DNA of 14,651 bases, taken from positions 1 through 14,651 of the forward strand of contig CALHQJ010000088.1 in NCBI GenBank assembly GCA_938036545.1, in the 5' to 3' direction. The notes beneath the pieces are model-generated. The model saw only the letters and a list, made by a program, of their open reading frames with translations. It ran no database searches and was not told where the DNA came from. How positions within the stretch are numbered: position 1 is the first letter of the stretch; the number at the start of each line of letters is the position of its first letter. Source of the DNA: an uncultured Clostridium sp. Its GTDB lineage: Bacteria; Bacillota; Clostridia; Lachnospirales; Lachnospiraceae. Shown here in pieces: positions 7,010 to 13,378 of the stretch. Position numbers and translations under genes: made by a program.

Positions 7010-8026
7010 ATGTCAGCAGAGGCAATTATTAAGCTGGAAGGGCTGGGTAAACAGTTTCAGACTACCAACGGCACAGTCAATGCCCTGGACAATATCAATC
7101 TGGAGATTGAAAAGGGTGAGATTTTTGGGATTATCGGTTTGTCAGGAGCTGGAAAGAGCACCCTTGTCCGGTGTATTAACTTTCTGGAAAAACCTACTGC
7201 CGGAAAGGTGATTTTTGAAGGACAGAGTTTGGGAGAGTTGGGAGAAGCAGGGATTCGTAGTGCCAGAAGGTCTATGGGAATGATTTTTCAGCAGTTTAAT
7301 CTTCTGGCTCAGAGAAATGTGCTGCAGAATGTCTGCTTTCCTTTGGAAATTGCGGGAGTTCCTAAAAAAGAAGCCCAGAAGCGGGCAAAGGAACTGATTC
7401 AGATGGTTGGCTTAGAAGAGCGGATGAAGGCGTATCCGGCCCAGCTTTCCGGAGGACAAAAGCAGAGGGTAGCCATTGCCAGGGCTCTGGCCACCAATCC
7501 GAAAGTGCTGCTGTGCGACGAGGCCACCAGCGCCTTAGACCCCAACACCACCAAGTCTATTCTTCAGCTGTTAAAACAGATTAATCGGGATTTGGGCGTT
7601 ACCGTCATTGTCATTACCCATGAAATGGCTGTTATTGAAGCAATTTGTGACCGTGTGGCAATTATTGACAAGAGCCACATTGCCGAGTCGGGAAAAGTGT
7701 CGGAAATCTTTTCCGAACCCAAATCCAGGATTGGCCGCCAGCTGATTTTAGGAGATGCAGTGGAAAACGCCAATTTCGGAAATAACCGGCAGATCCGCAT
7801 TATTTTCGACGGCAGGGCTTCTTCTGAGCCGGTGCTGGCCAATATGATTTTAGCATGCAAAACGCCGGTTAATATTATGTATGCAGCTACCAGAGACATT
7901 AACGGCACTGCCATGGGACAGATGATTATTGAATTGCCCGAAGATGAAGCAGACGCCAGAAGAGTAACCAATTACTTAAGTACCGCAAAAGTGCCTTTTG
8001 AGGAGGTAAAAGAAGATGCAGTTTGA
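7010..8026 (+). CDS. metN: Methionine ABC transporter, ATP-binding subunit
   Basis: MetN powers uptake of methionine together with MetI and the lipoprotein MetQ. The 338-residue protein has Walker A GLSGAGKST (43-51), a Q-loop FQQ (93-95), the ABC signature LSGGQ (146-150), Walker B VLLCDE (166-171) and the switch His204. From about residue 260 it carries the C-terminal NIL (ACT-like) domain, which in MetN homologues binds methionine and inhibits transport. Length is close to that of other MetN proteins (about 340). I chose the ATG at 7010, preceded by an AAAGGA-type site, because the protein then begins like relatives (MSAEAIIKLEGLGKQF). Longer readings add a non-family, charged extension. 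Expression probably depends on readthrough of the terminator at 6911-6951. Confidence 0.95.
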   Translation: MSAEAIIKLEGLGKQFQTTNGTVNALDNINLEIEKGEIFGIIGLSGAGKSTLVRCINFLEKPTAGKVIFEGQSLGELGEAGIRSARRSMGMIFQQFNLLAQRNVLQNVCFPLEIAGVPKKEAQKRAKELIQMVGLEERMKAYPAQLSGGQKQRVAIARALATNPKVLLCDEATSALDPNTTKSILQLLKQINRDLGVTVIVITHEMAVIEAICDRVAIIDKSHIAESGKVSEIFSEPKSRIGRQLILGDAVENANFGNNRQIRIIFDGRASSEPVLANMILACKTPVNIMYAATRDINGTAMGQMIIELPEDEADARRVTNYLSTAKVPFEEVKEDAV

Positions 8027-8681
8027 TTCCACAACCCTTAGTATGCTGGGGACAGGAATTTGGGAAACCATTTATATGGTTGCAATGTCCTCATTATTTT
8101 CCTACGTAATCGGTATCCCTCTGGGGGTAATCCTGGTTGTGACGGCAAGAGACGGCATTAAGCCGATACCGGTTATTGAGAAGATTTTGGGAATTGTCAT
8201 TAACCTGCTCCGCTCCGTTCCATTTATTATTTTAGCTATTATGCTTCTGCCCGTTACCAGAAAGGTAGTGGGAACCACTATTGGCCCAAACGCTATGGTA
8301 TTTCCTTTGATTATTGCAGGAGCGCCTTATATTGCCAGAATGGTAGAGTCTTCGTTCCGAGAGATTGACGCAGGGGTGATTGAAGCCGCCAAATCCATGG
8401 GAGCATCTACCTGGCAGATTATTTACAAGGTTCTGCTTCCAGAGTCTAAGCCTTCTTTGCTGGTAGGCGCAGCTATTTCTGTGACCACGATTTTAGGCTA
8501 TACGGCAATGGGCGGCTTTGTAGGCGCAGGAGGCCTGGGAGCTATTGCTATTAACTATGGCTACTACCGCTACGAGACTGAAATTATGTTTGTGACTGTA
8601 GCTATCATGGTAATCATTGTCCAGATTATTCAGGAATCCTTTATGAAGCTTTCCAAGGTCAATGATAAGAGAATCCGCTGA
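8016..8681 (+). CDS. metI: Methionine ABC transporter, permease subunit
   Basis: The 221-residue hydrophobic protein has about five membrane segments and the EAA loop (EAAKSMGASTWQIIYKVLLPE, starting at residue 123), which docks onto MetN. It also has the conserved LRSVPFIILA and GAGGLGAIAINYGY segments typical of MetI. The ATG overlaps the end of metN by 11 bases and has AGGAGG (8001-8006) with 9-base spacing, so the two are translationally coupled. Length agrees with other MetI proteins (about 217-222). Confidence 0.95.
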   Translation: MQFDSTTLSMLGTGIWETIYMVAMSSLFSYVIGIPLGVILVVTARDGIKPIPVIEKILGIVINLLRSVPFIILAIMLLPVTRKVVGTTIGPNAMVFPLIIAGAPYIARMVESSFREIDAGVIEAAKSMGASTWQIIYKVLLPESKPSLLVGAAISVTTILGYTAMGGFVGAGGLGAIAINYGYYRYETEIMFVTVAIMVIIVQIIQESFMKLSKVNDKRIR

Positions 8682-8705
8682 TTTGGCTGAAAAGCTTAAA
8701 TCATA

Positions 8706-8789
8706 GTAACTATTCAAGACGGCGGGAAATCTTCGATGCTTCTTGTTCGGCAAAGCCGGACAAGAAGATGCCCCGTTCTGAACAGTTAC
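8706..8789 (+). repeat. 84-nt hairpin element between metI and metQ
   Basis: The outer arms GTAACTATTC (8706-8715) and GAACAGTTAC (8780-8789) pair at 9 of 10 positions. ACGG (8719-8722) with CCGT (8773-8776) adds a second helix. The core is a 13-bp stem, CTTCTTGTTCGGC (8739-8751) with GCCGGACAAGAAG (8755-8767), with an AAA loop and one wobble. No T-run follows, so it is not a typical terminator. It lies in the 142-base gap inside the metNIQ operon and could act as an mRNA-stabilising or processing hairpin, or be a small dispersed repeat. Confidence 0.65.
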
Positions 8790-8823
8790 AAATCATAAAT
8801 TAAAAGTACGAGGAGGAAACATT

Positions 8824-9756
8824 ATGAAGAAAATGAATCTGGTATTGGCAGCTGTTCTGGCAGCAGCAGCTCTGACTGCCTGCGGCGGAAACGATACGGC
8901 AGCAACTACGGCAGCAGCAACTACGGCAGCAGCAACTACGGCAGCTCCGGCAGAGAGCACAGACTCCGCTGAAACCAAAGCAGAGGAAGGCGAAACAGAG
9001 GCAGAAGAGACGACGGCTTCCAAGGATTTGGTGAAAGTAGTCGTAGGAGCAAGCCCTGCTCCCCATGCAGAGATCTTGGAGGCAGCGAAACCTTTGATGG
9101 CAGAAAAAGGCTTTGATCTGCAGGTTATGATTTACAGCGATTACGTACAGCCAAACAATGCGTTAGACGCAGGCGATTTGGATGCTAACTATTTCCAGCA
9201 TTTCCCATATTTAGAGTCTTTTAATCAGCAGCACGGCACGAAGCTGGCTTCTGCAGCAGCTGTGCATTATGAGCCATTTGGCATTTATGCTGGAAAGACT
9301 GCTTCTTTAGAGGAAGTAGCAGACGGCGCAGTAGTAGCAGTTCCAAACGACGTAACCAATGAAGCAAGAGCATTGCTGCTGTTAGAGGCTCAGGGACTGA
9401 TTACCTTAAAAGAGGGTGCAGGACTGGAAGCAACGAAAAATGACATTGCAGAGAATCCTAAAAACCTGGAGATTATGGAAGTTGAGGCTGCCCAGATTCC
9501 ACGTGTGCTTCCAGATGTAGATATTGCGGTTATTAACGGCAACTATGCAATTGAAGCAGGCTTAAAGGTAAGCGACGCTCTGGCAGTTGAGGATGCAGAA
9601 TCCATCGCCGCAACCACCTACGGCAACGTTCTGGCAGTTCGGGAAGGCGAGGAAGAAACTGACAAATCCAAAGCATTGGTTGAAGTATTAACCAGTGATG
9701 AAATCAAGAAGTTTATGGAAGAAACATATGAGGGAGCAGTAGTTCCCCTGTTCTAA
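8824..9756 (+). CDS. metQ: Methionine-binding lipoprotein of the NlpA/MetQ family
   Basis: MetQ captures methionine outside the membrane and delivers it to MetNI. The 310-residue protein starts with a lipoprotein signal peptide (MKKMNLVLAAVL...), with lipobox LTAC and lipidated Cys20. A low-complexity Thr/Ala/Glu linker follows to about residue 65. The NlpA-type domain then opens with VVVGASPAPHAEIL and has DYVQPNNALDAGDLDANYFQHFPYL-like ligand-site sequence, with PNDVTNEARALLLLE and AVINGNYAIEAGL further on. It is longer than many MetQ proteins because of the linker. The ATG has AGGAGG about 8 bases upstream. It is separated from metI by the hairpin element and followed by a terminator. Confidence 0.95.
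   Translation: MKKMNLVLAAVLAAAALTACGGNDTAATTAAATTAAATTAAPAESTDSAETKAEEGETEAEETTASKDLVKVVVGASPAPHAEILEAAKPLMAEKGFDLQVMIYSDYVQPNNALDAGDLDANYFQHFPYLESFNQQHGTKLASAAAVHYEPFGIYAGKTASLEEVADGAVVAVPNDVTNEARALLLLEAQGLITLKEGAGLEATKNDIAENPKNLEIMEVEAAQIPRVLPDVDIAVINGNYAIEAGLKVSDALAVEDAESIAATTYGNVLAVREGEEETDKSKALVEVLTSDEIKKFMEETYEGAVVPLF
8899..8940 (+). repeat. 15-bp tandem repeat in the MetQ linker
   Basis: GCAGCAGCAACTACG is present twice (8911-8925, 8926-8940), preceded by a 12-base partial copy (8899-8910). It encodes repeated Ala-Ala-Thr-Thr-type residues of the cell-surface tether just after the lipidated cysteine. Being in-frame and in a linker, copy number could vary without harming the binding domain. 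Confidence 0.85.
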
Positions 9757-9776
9757 TCCAGCGGATATGAGAACGG

Positions 9777-9823
9777 AAAGGCTGTCAGCACGGACGCAGA
9801 AGCGGACGGGCCGGCAGCCTTTT
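9777..9823 (+). terminator. Terminator after metQ
   Basis: AAAGGCTGTC (9777-9786) pairs over 10 positions, one a wobble, with GGCAGCCTTT (9813-9822). The loop is 26 bases and the T-run covers 9820-9823. It closes the metNIQ transcript. The long loop and short T-run keep confidence moderate. Confidence 0.6.
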
Positions 9824-9908
9824 GCTGTACCGGAAAACAGCTTCTTCATACATCAGACAATCCCGGGACTGCATATAGTTTTAAGAAAAGGTGGGAAGAA
9901 GGATGGAT

Positions 9909-10166
9909 ATGCGGATTTGCGAGCTGAAAACCAAAGAGGTAATTAATATTAAGAGCTGCCACCGTCTTGGGTTTGTAGGAGATATTGATTTTGATATGAA
10001 AACAGGGTGTATGACGGCCATTATTGTACCTGGACCAGGAAGCTTCTGCGGCTTCTTGTGTCGGGAAAAGGAATATGTGATTCCCTTCTGCAATATCTGT
10101 CAGGTAGGGGAGGATATTATTCTGGTGGATTATCAGGAGAAGGAACAGGCCTGTAAAGGCGGATGA
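9909..10166 (+). CDS. YlmC/YmxH-family PRC-barrel-like protein
   Basis: This is a small protein of 85 residues beginning MRICELKTKEVINI. Next come a GFVGDIDFD segment and an internal two-cysteine region (FCGFLCREKEYVIPF), ending with a VGEDIILVDY strand. This pattern fits the YlmC/YmxH family of Firmicutes, a PRC-barrel-like fold often annotated as sporulation-associated, with no established biochemical role. Start choice is uncertain. ATG 9909 has GAAGAAGG six bases upstream and gives the usual N-terminus, whereas ATG 9903 (87 residues) has AAGGTGGG at similar spacing. It is preceded by the metQ terminator. No convincing promoter is visible in the gap, only a TATAGT at 9874-9879 without a good -35. 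Confidence 0.8.
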   Translation: MRICELKTKEVINIKSCHRLGFVGDIDFDMKTGCMTAIIVPGPGSFCGFLCREKEYVIPFCNICQVGEDIILVDYQEKEQACKGG

Positions 10167-10177
10167 AAACAAAACTC

Positions 10178-10206
10178 TTGCGAATTAGAAGGCCTTCATG
10201 TAAAAT
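10178..10206 (+). promoter_or_regulatory. Predicted promoter for the nrdR-yqeG-aroDK group
   Basis: TTGCGA (10178-10183, 4 of 6) and TAAAAT (10201-10206, 5 of 6) are spaced by 17 bases, with a start near 10213, about 55 bases ahead of nrdR. I see no NrdR-box-like palindrome around it, so autoregulation is not supported. Confidence 0.5.
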
Positions 10207-10267
10207 AGGCTTAAAGGAGCGGGGTATAAAGTGCCCGTAAAAAGGACAGCGACAGGAGGTAAAGAAA

Positions 10268-10720
10268 GTGAAGTGCCCATTTTGCAATGCAGCAGATACA
10301 AAGGTAATTGATTCCAGGCCAGCAGATGACAACAGTTCTATTCGCCGGCGCAGGCAGTGTGAAACCTGCGGAAAACGGTTTACAACTTATGAGAAATTAG
10401 AGACCATGCCGCTTATGGTAATTAAAAAAGATGAATCCAGAGAAGCCTATGACAGGGCAAAGCTTGAAAACGGAGTAGTGCAGTCCTGCCATAAACGCCC
10501 CGTTTCCACCCAGCAGATTAATGCTATCATTGACAGCATTGAGAATCAGATTTTCAACATGGAAGAAAAAGAGGTTCCCACCTCCGTTATCGGCGAGCTG
10601 GTAATGGATAAGCTGAAAGAGCTGGACGAGGTGGCTTATGTCCGCTTTGCGTCTGTATACCGAGAGTTTAAGGACGTGAATACATTTTTAGAGGAACTGG
10701 GAAAATTACTGGAAAAATAG
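10268..10720 (+). CDS. nrdR: Transcriptional repressor of ribonucleotide reductase genes
   Basis: NrdR senses ATP/dATP and represses ribonucleotide reductase operons at NrdR boxes. The 150-residue protein has the N-terminal zinc ribbon with C3-x2-C6 and C31-x2-C34, a basic stretch SSIRRRRQ (23-30) and an ATP-cone from about residue 49 to 139 (PLMVIKKDESREAYDRAKL...YVRFASVYREF). The start is GTG at 10268 with AGGAGG (10254-10259), spacing 8. Length matches the family (about 150). No ribonucleotide reductase gene lies in the window, so its targets are elsewhere. Confidence 0.97.
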   Translation: MKCPFCNAADTKVIDSRPADDNSSIRRRRQCETCGKRFTTYEKLETMPLMVIKKDESREAYDRAKLENGVVQSCHKRPVSTQQINAIIDSIENQIFNMEEKEVPTSVIGELVMDKLKELDEVAYVRFASVYREFKDVNTFLEELGKLLEK

Positions 10721-10727
10721 GAGAATT

Positions 10728-11228
10728 ATGCTGAAACAATTTTATCCAAGAGAACGCAGGGAAACCACCTATGAGATTCCTTTTGAAGAATTTTACAAAC
10801 AGGGGATTCGAGGCGTGATTTTTGACGTGGACAATACGTTAGTGCCCCATGATGCACCGGCTGACAGCCGGGCCAGGGAGTTGTTTCAAAATCTTCGCAG
10901 AATTGGCCTGGAGTCTTGTCTGGCTTCCAATAACAAGGAGCCCAGAGTAAAGAAATTTGCTGAGGATGTGGGAACCCGATATATATATAAAGCTGGGAAG
11001 CCAAAACGCAGGGGATACCTGGAAGCCATAGGAAAAATGGGAATTAAACCGGAAGAAACCATTGTGGTAGGCGATCAGATTTTCACAGATATATGGGGGG
11101 CCAACCGGACCGGATTATACAGCATTCTGGTAAATCCCATTAATCCAAAGGAGGAAATCCAGATTGTCCTAAAACGGATACCGGAAAAGATAATCCTGTA
11201 TTTTTATGAGAGGACAAAGAAAAGATGA
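10728..11228 (+). CDS. yqeG: YqeG-family HAD-IIIA phosphatase
   Basis: This is a haloacid-dehalogenase-type hydrolase of 166 residues. Motif I is D33-VDNTLV (nucleophile D33, acid D35), motif II is in LASNN (S67), motif III is Lys91 in AGKP, and motif IV is GDQIFTD (D116, D121). The hydrophobic-basic C-terminus and length match the YqeG group, whose natural substrate is not established here. It starts 7 bases after nrdR, and its TGA overlaps the aroD ATG by four bases (ATGA). Coupled translation with both neighbours is therefore likely. Confidence 0.92.
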   Translation: MLKQFYPRERRETTYEIPFEEFYKQGIRGVIFDVDNTLVPHDAPADSRARELFQNLRRIGLESCLASNNKEPRVKKFAEDVGTRYIYKAGKPKRRGYLEAIGKMGIKPEETIVVGDQIFTDIWGANRTGLYSILVNPINPKEEIQIVLKRIPEKIILYFYERTKKR

Positions 11229-12514
11229 CAGAAGCAGTAATTGTACGAGGCGTTTCCATTGGGACCGGACGTCCTAAGATTTGTGTCCCCATTACTTCAG
11301 TTTCCAGAGAAGAAATCTGCCAGAAAGCAAGGGAATTGTCCGGACTTCCCTTTGATCTGGTCGAATGGAGGGCAGACTGGTATGAAGGCGTAGAGGAACA
11401 GGGACAGGCAGCAGAGGTATTGAAAGACCTTCGGAACATTCTGGGAGACGTTCCCATTTTATTTACCTTTCGCAGCAAAAGAGAGGGCGGAGCGAAAGAA
11501 CTGGATACTGCCGATTACCTGGATTTAAACCGGCAGGCAGCTGCATCCGGCTGTGCCGATCTGGTGGATCTGGAGCTTATGATCGGTTTAGAGGCAGGAG
11601 AAGACTGTCTGAGAGAAACCATTTCTTTTATGAAAGCCCAGGGGGCAAAGGTGGTGATGTCCAGCCATGATTTTGACAAAACTCCTGGCAGTGAAGAATT
11701 AATCCGGCGGCTGCTTGAAATGGACAGGCTGGGAGCCGATATTTTGAAGGAAGCTGTTATGCCCCAGTCCAGATCTGACGTTCTTCGGCTTTTGACCGTA
11801 ACGGAACAGGTATCCGGACAGGTCAGCAGGCCTCTGGTTACCATGGCCATGGGCGGACTGGGAGTAGTCAGCAGGCTGACTGGAGAAGCCTTTGGATCGG
11901 CCATTACCTTTGGAAGCGCCGGCGTTTCTTCGGCTCCTGGACAGATGGATATAACGGCTTTACATGAAGTGCTTCAGGCGATCCATGCCGGAATGGCTCC
12001 CAAAACTTGCCGTATTTTCCTGATTGGTTTTATGGGAACCGGAAAAACCACGGTTTCTTCTGCCCTTTCCCAGAGCTTATCCAGTCCCGTTATTGAGATG
12101 GATCAGCGGATTGAAGCAGAAACGTCCATGAAAATCAGCGATATTTTTGAAACATATGGGGAAGACTATTTCAGGGAGCTGGAGACAGAGCTGATCCGGA
12201 CATTATCCGGAGAAAAGCCGGCAGTCATTTCCTGCGGAGGAGGAGCAGTCCTTAGAAAAGAAAATGTGGAGATGATGAGAAAGTCCGGAACCATTGTGCT
12301 GCTGACAGCACGTCCGGAGACCGTGTTAAAACGGGTATGGGGAGATGATTCCAGGCCGAATTTAAAGGGCCGCAAGACTATCGAGGGAATCCGGGAGCTG
12401 ATGGACAGGCGGCGCAGCGTCTATGAAGAGGCGGCAGAGCTGGTTATTGAGACAGACGGAAAGACTCCGGAGGCAATTGCAGGTGAGATTCTTGGCCGTT
12501 TGGGGAGAAAATAG
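11225..12514 (+). CDS. Fusion of type I 3-dehydroquinate dehydratase (AroD) and shikimate kinase (AroK)
   Basis: The 429-residue protein contains two shikimate-pathway enzymes. Residues 1 to about 255 are a type I dehydroquinase: EWRAD (47-51), TFRS (81-84), catalytic His148 in SSHDF, the Schiff-base Lys175 in ADILKEAV and the C-terminal SAPGQM loop. It dehydrates 3-dehydroquinate to 3-dehydroshikimate. From about residue 263 a shikimate kinase follows: Walker A GFMGTGKT (268-275), Asp293, Arg317 in YFRELE, the CGGGAV loop (337-342), a lid DSRPNL (375-380) and RRRSVY (395-400). It phosphorylates shikimate. All key residues of both halves are present and there is no frameshift or stop, so it looks like a working bifunctional enzyme. 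Shikimate dehydrogenase (AroE), which acts between the two, is not in the window. It overlaps yqeG by 4 bases. Confidence 0.93.
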   Translation: MTEAVIVRGVSIGTGRPKICVPITSVSREEICQKARELSGLPFDLVEWRADWYEGVEEQGQAAEVLKDLRNILGDVPILFTFRSKREGGAKELDTADYLDLNRQAAASGCADLVDLELMIGLEAGEDCLRETISFMKAQGAKVVMSSHDFDKTPGSEELIRRLLEMDRLGADILKEAVMPQSRSDVLRLLTVTEQVSGQVSRPLVTMAMGGLGVVSRLTGEAFGSAITFGSAGVSSAPGQMDITALHEVLQAIHAGMAPKTCRIFLIGFMGTGKTTVSSALSQSLSSPVIEMDQRIEAETSMKISDIFETYGEDYFRELETELIRTLSGEKPAVISCGGGAVLRKENVEMMRKSGTIVLLTARPETVLKRVWGDDSRPNLKGRKTIEGIRELMDRRRSVYEEAAELVIETDGKTPEAIAGEILGRLGRK

Positions 12515-12565
12515 GGCGTAACTTCCAAAAGATTGCCATTTTTTACAGGAAATACGAAAAAAGAG

Positions 12566-12594
12566 TTGAAAATACATGGAATCTATTATAGAAT
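12566..12594 (+). promoter_or_regulatory. Predicted promoter for efp
   Basis: TTGAAA (12566-12571) and TAGAAT (12589-12594), each 5 of 6 to consensus, are spaced by 17 bases, giving a start near 12601 and a short leader of about 37 bases before the efp ATG. Confidence 0.7.
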
Positions 12595-12637
12595 AATCTA
12601 GATTGAAGAGTTGAACGACTTAAGGAGGAATATCTTT

Positions 12638-13195
12638 ATGATATCAGCAGGTGATTTTAGAAACGGTGTTACTTTGGAGATTGACGGCAACGTAATGCAG
12701 ATTATTGAGTTCCAGCACGTTAAGCCAGGAAAGGGCGCAGCTTTCGTCCGCACCAAGTTAAGAAATGTTATCAGCGGCGGCGTTGTTGAGAAAACATTCC
12801 GTCCTACTGAGAAATTCCCAGCAGCAAGAATCGACAGAGTCGATATGCAGTATCTGTATGCTGACGGCGATTTATTCAACTTTATGAACGTTGAGACCTA
12901 TGACCAGATCGCTTTAAATTCCGAGACCATCGGCGATGCATTAAAGTTTGTAAAAGAAAATGAGATGGTAAAAGTTTGTTCTTACAACGGCAACGTATTT
13001 TCCGTAGAGCCGCCTCTGTTTGTAGAACTGGAGATTACCGATACGGAACCAGGCTTTAAGGGGGACACAGCTACCGGCGCAACCAAACCGGCTACCGTAG
13101 AAACCGGTGCAACCATTTCTGTACCGTTATTTGTAAGCCAGGGCGACAAGGTTAAGATTGATACCAGAACCGGCGAATATCTGTCCAGAGTTTAA
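12638..13195 (+). CDS. efp: Elongation factor P
   Basis: EF-P binds ribosomes stalled at polyproline stretches and promotes peptide-bond formation. The 185-residue product has the three beta-barrel layout. Its N-terminal KOW-like domain carries the tip loop HVKPGKGAAFVR with Lys32, the position that is modified in many EF-Ps. The C-terminal OB-like domain ends with VPLFVSQGDKVKIDTRTGEYLSRV. Length equals the Bacillus protein. The ATG at 12638 has AAGGAGG (12622-12628), spacing 9. An upstream in-frame TTG at 12611 would swallow that site. It has its own promoter and terminator, so it is probably monocistronic. No modification-enzyme gene is seen nearby. Confidence 0.97.
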   Translation: MISAGDFRNGVTLEIDGNVMQIIEFQHVKPGKGAAFVRTKLRNVISGGVVEKTFRPTEKFPAARIDRVDMQYLYADGDLFNFMNVETYDQIALNSETIGDALKFVKENEMVKVCSYNGNVFSVEPPLFVELEITDTEPGFKGDTATGATKPATVETGATISVPLFVSQGDKVKIDTRTGEYLSRV

Positions 13196-13228
13196 TTGGA
13201 TTAATTAGACAAAAAGGTTTCATGCAGG

Positions 13229-13298
13229 GCTGCCGCAGAATGAAAAGGAGGATTTCGATTTTCAGATGTCCGAGGATTCATCTTGCGGTGGCTTTTTT
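13229..13298 (+). terminator. Strong terminator after efp
   Basis: GCTGCCGCA (13229-13237) pairs with TGCGGTGGC (13284-13292) over nine positions including two wobbles. The stem continues, after one mismatch, with ATGAA (13240-13244) and TTCAT (13277-13281). Six Ts follow (13293-13298). The loop of about 32 bases contains a perfect AAGGAGG. Confidence 0.75.
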
Positions 13299-13378
13299 CT
13301 TTGACAGGAAATCCCTGTTAAGAAAAAAGCACTTCGTGCAGAATTGCAGTAATGGGGGATATACAGGCGGAGGTACAA

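Noticed and set aside
9874..9879. TATAGT as -10 of a promoter for the YlmC/YmxH-like gene
   Set aside because: No acceptable -35 sequence occurs at 15-19 bases upstream.
12515..12560. Terminator after the aroD-aroK fusion (T-run near 12538-12544)
   Set aside because: A six-base T-run is present, but the only upstream pairing is a broken GGC/GCC plus CTT/AAG stem, too weak to call.
13301..13329. TTGACA at 13301-13306 as promoter of the NlpC/P60 gene
   Set aside because: The -35 is perfect but nothing resembling TATAAT lies 16-18 bases downstream.
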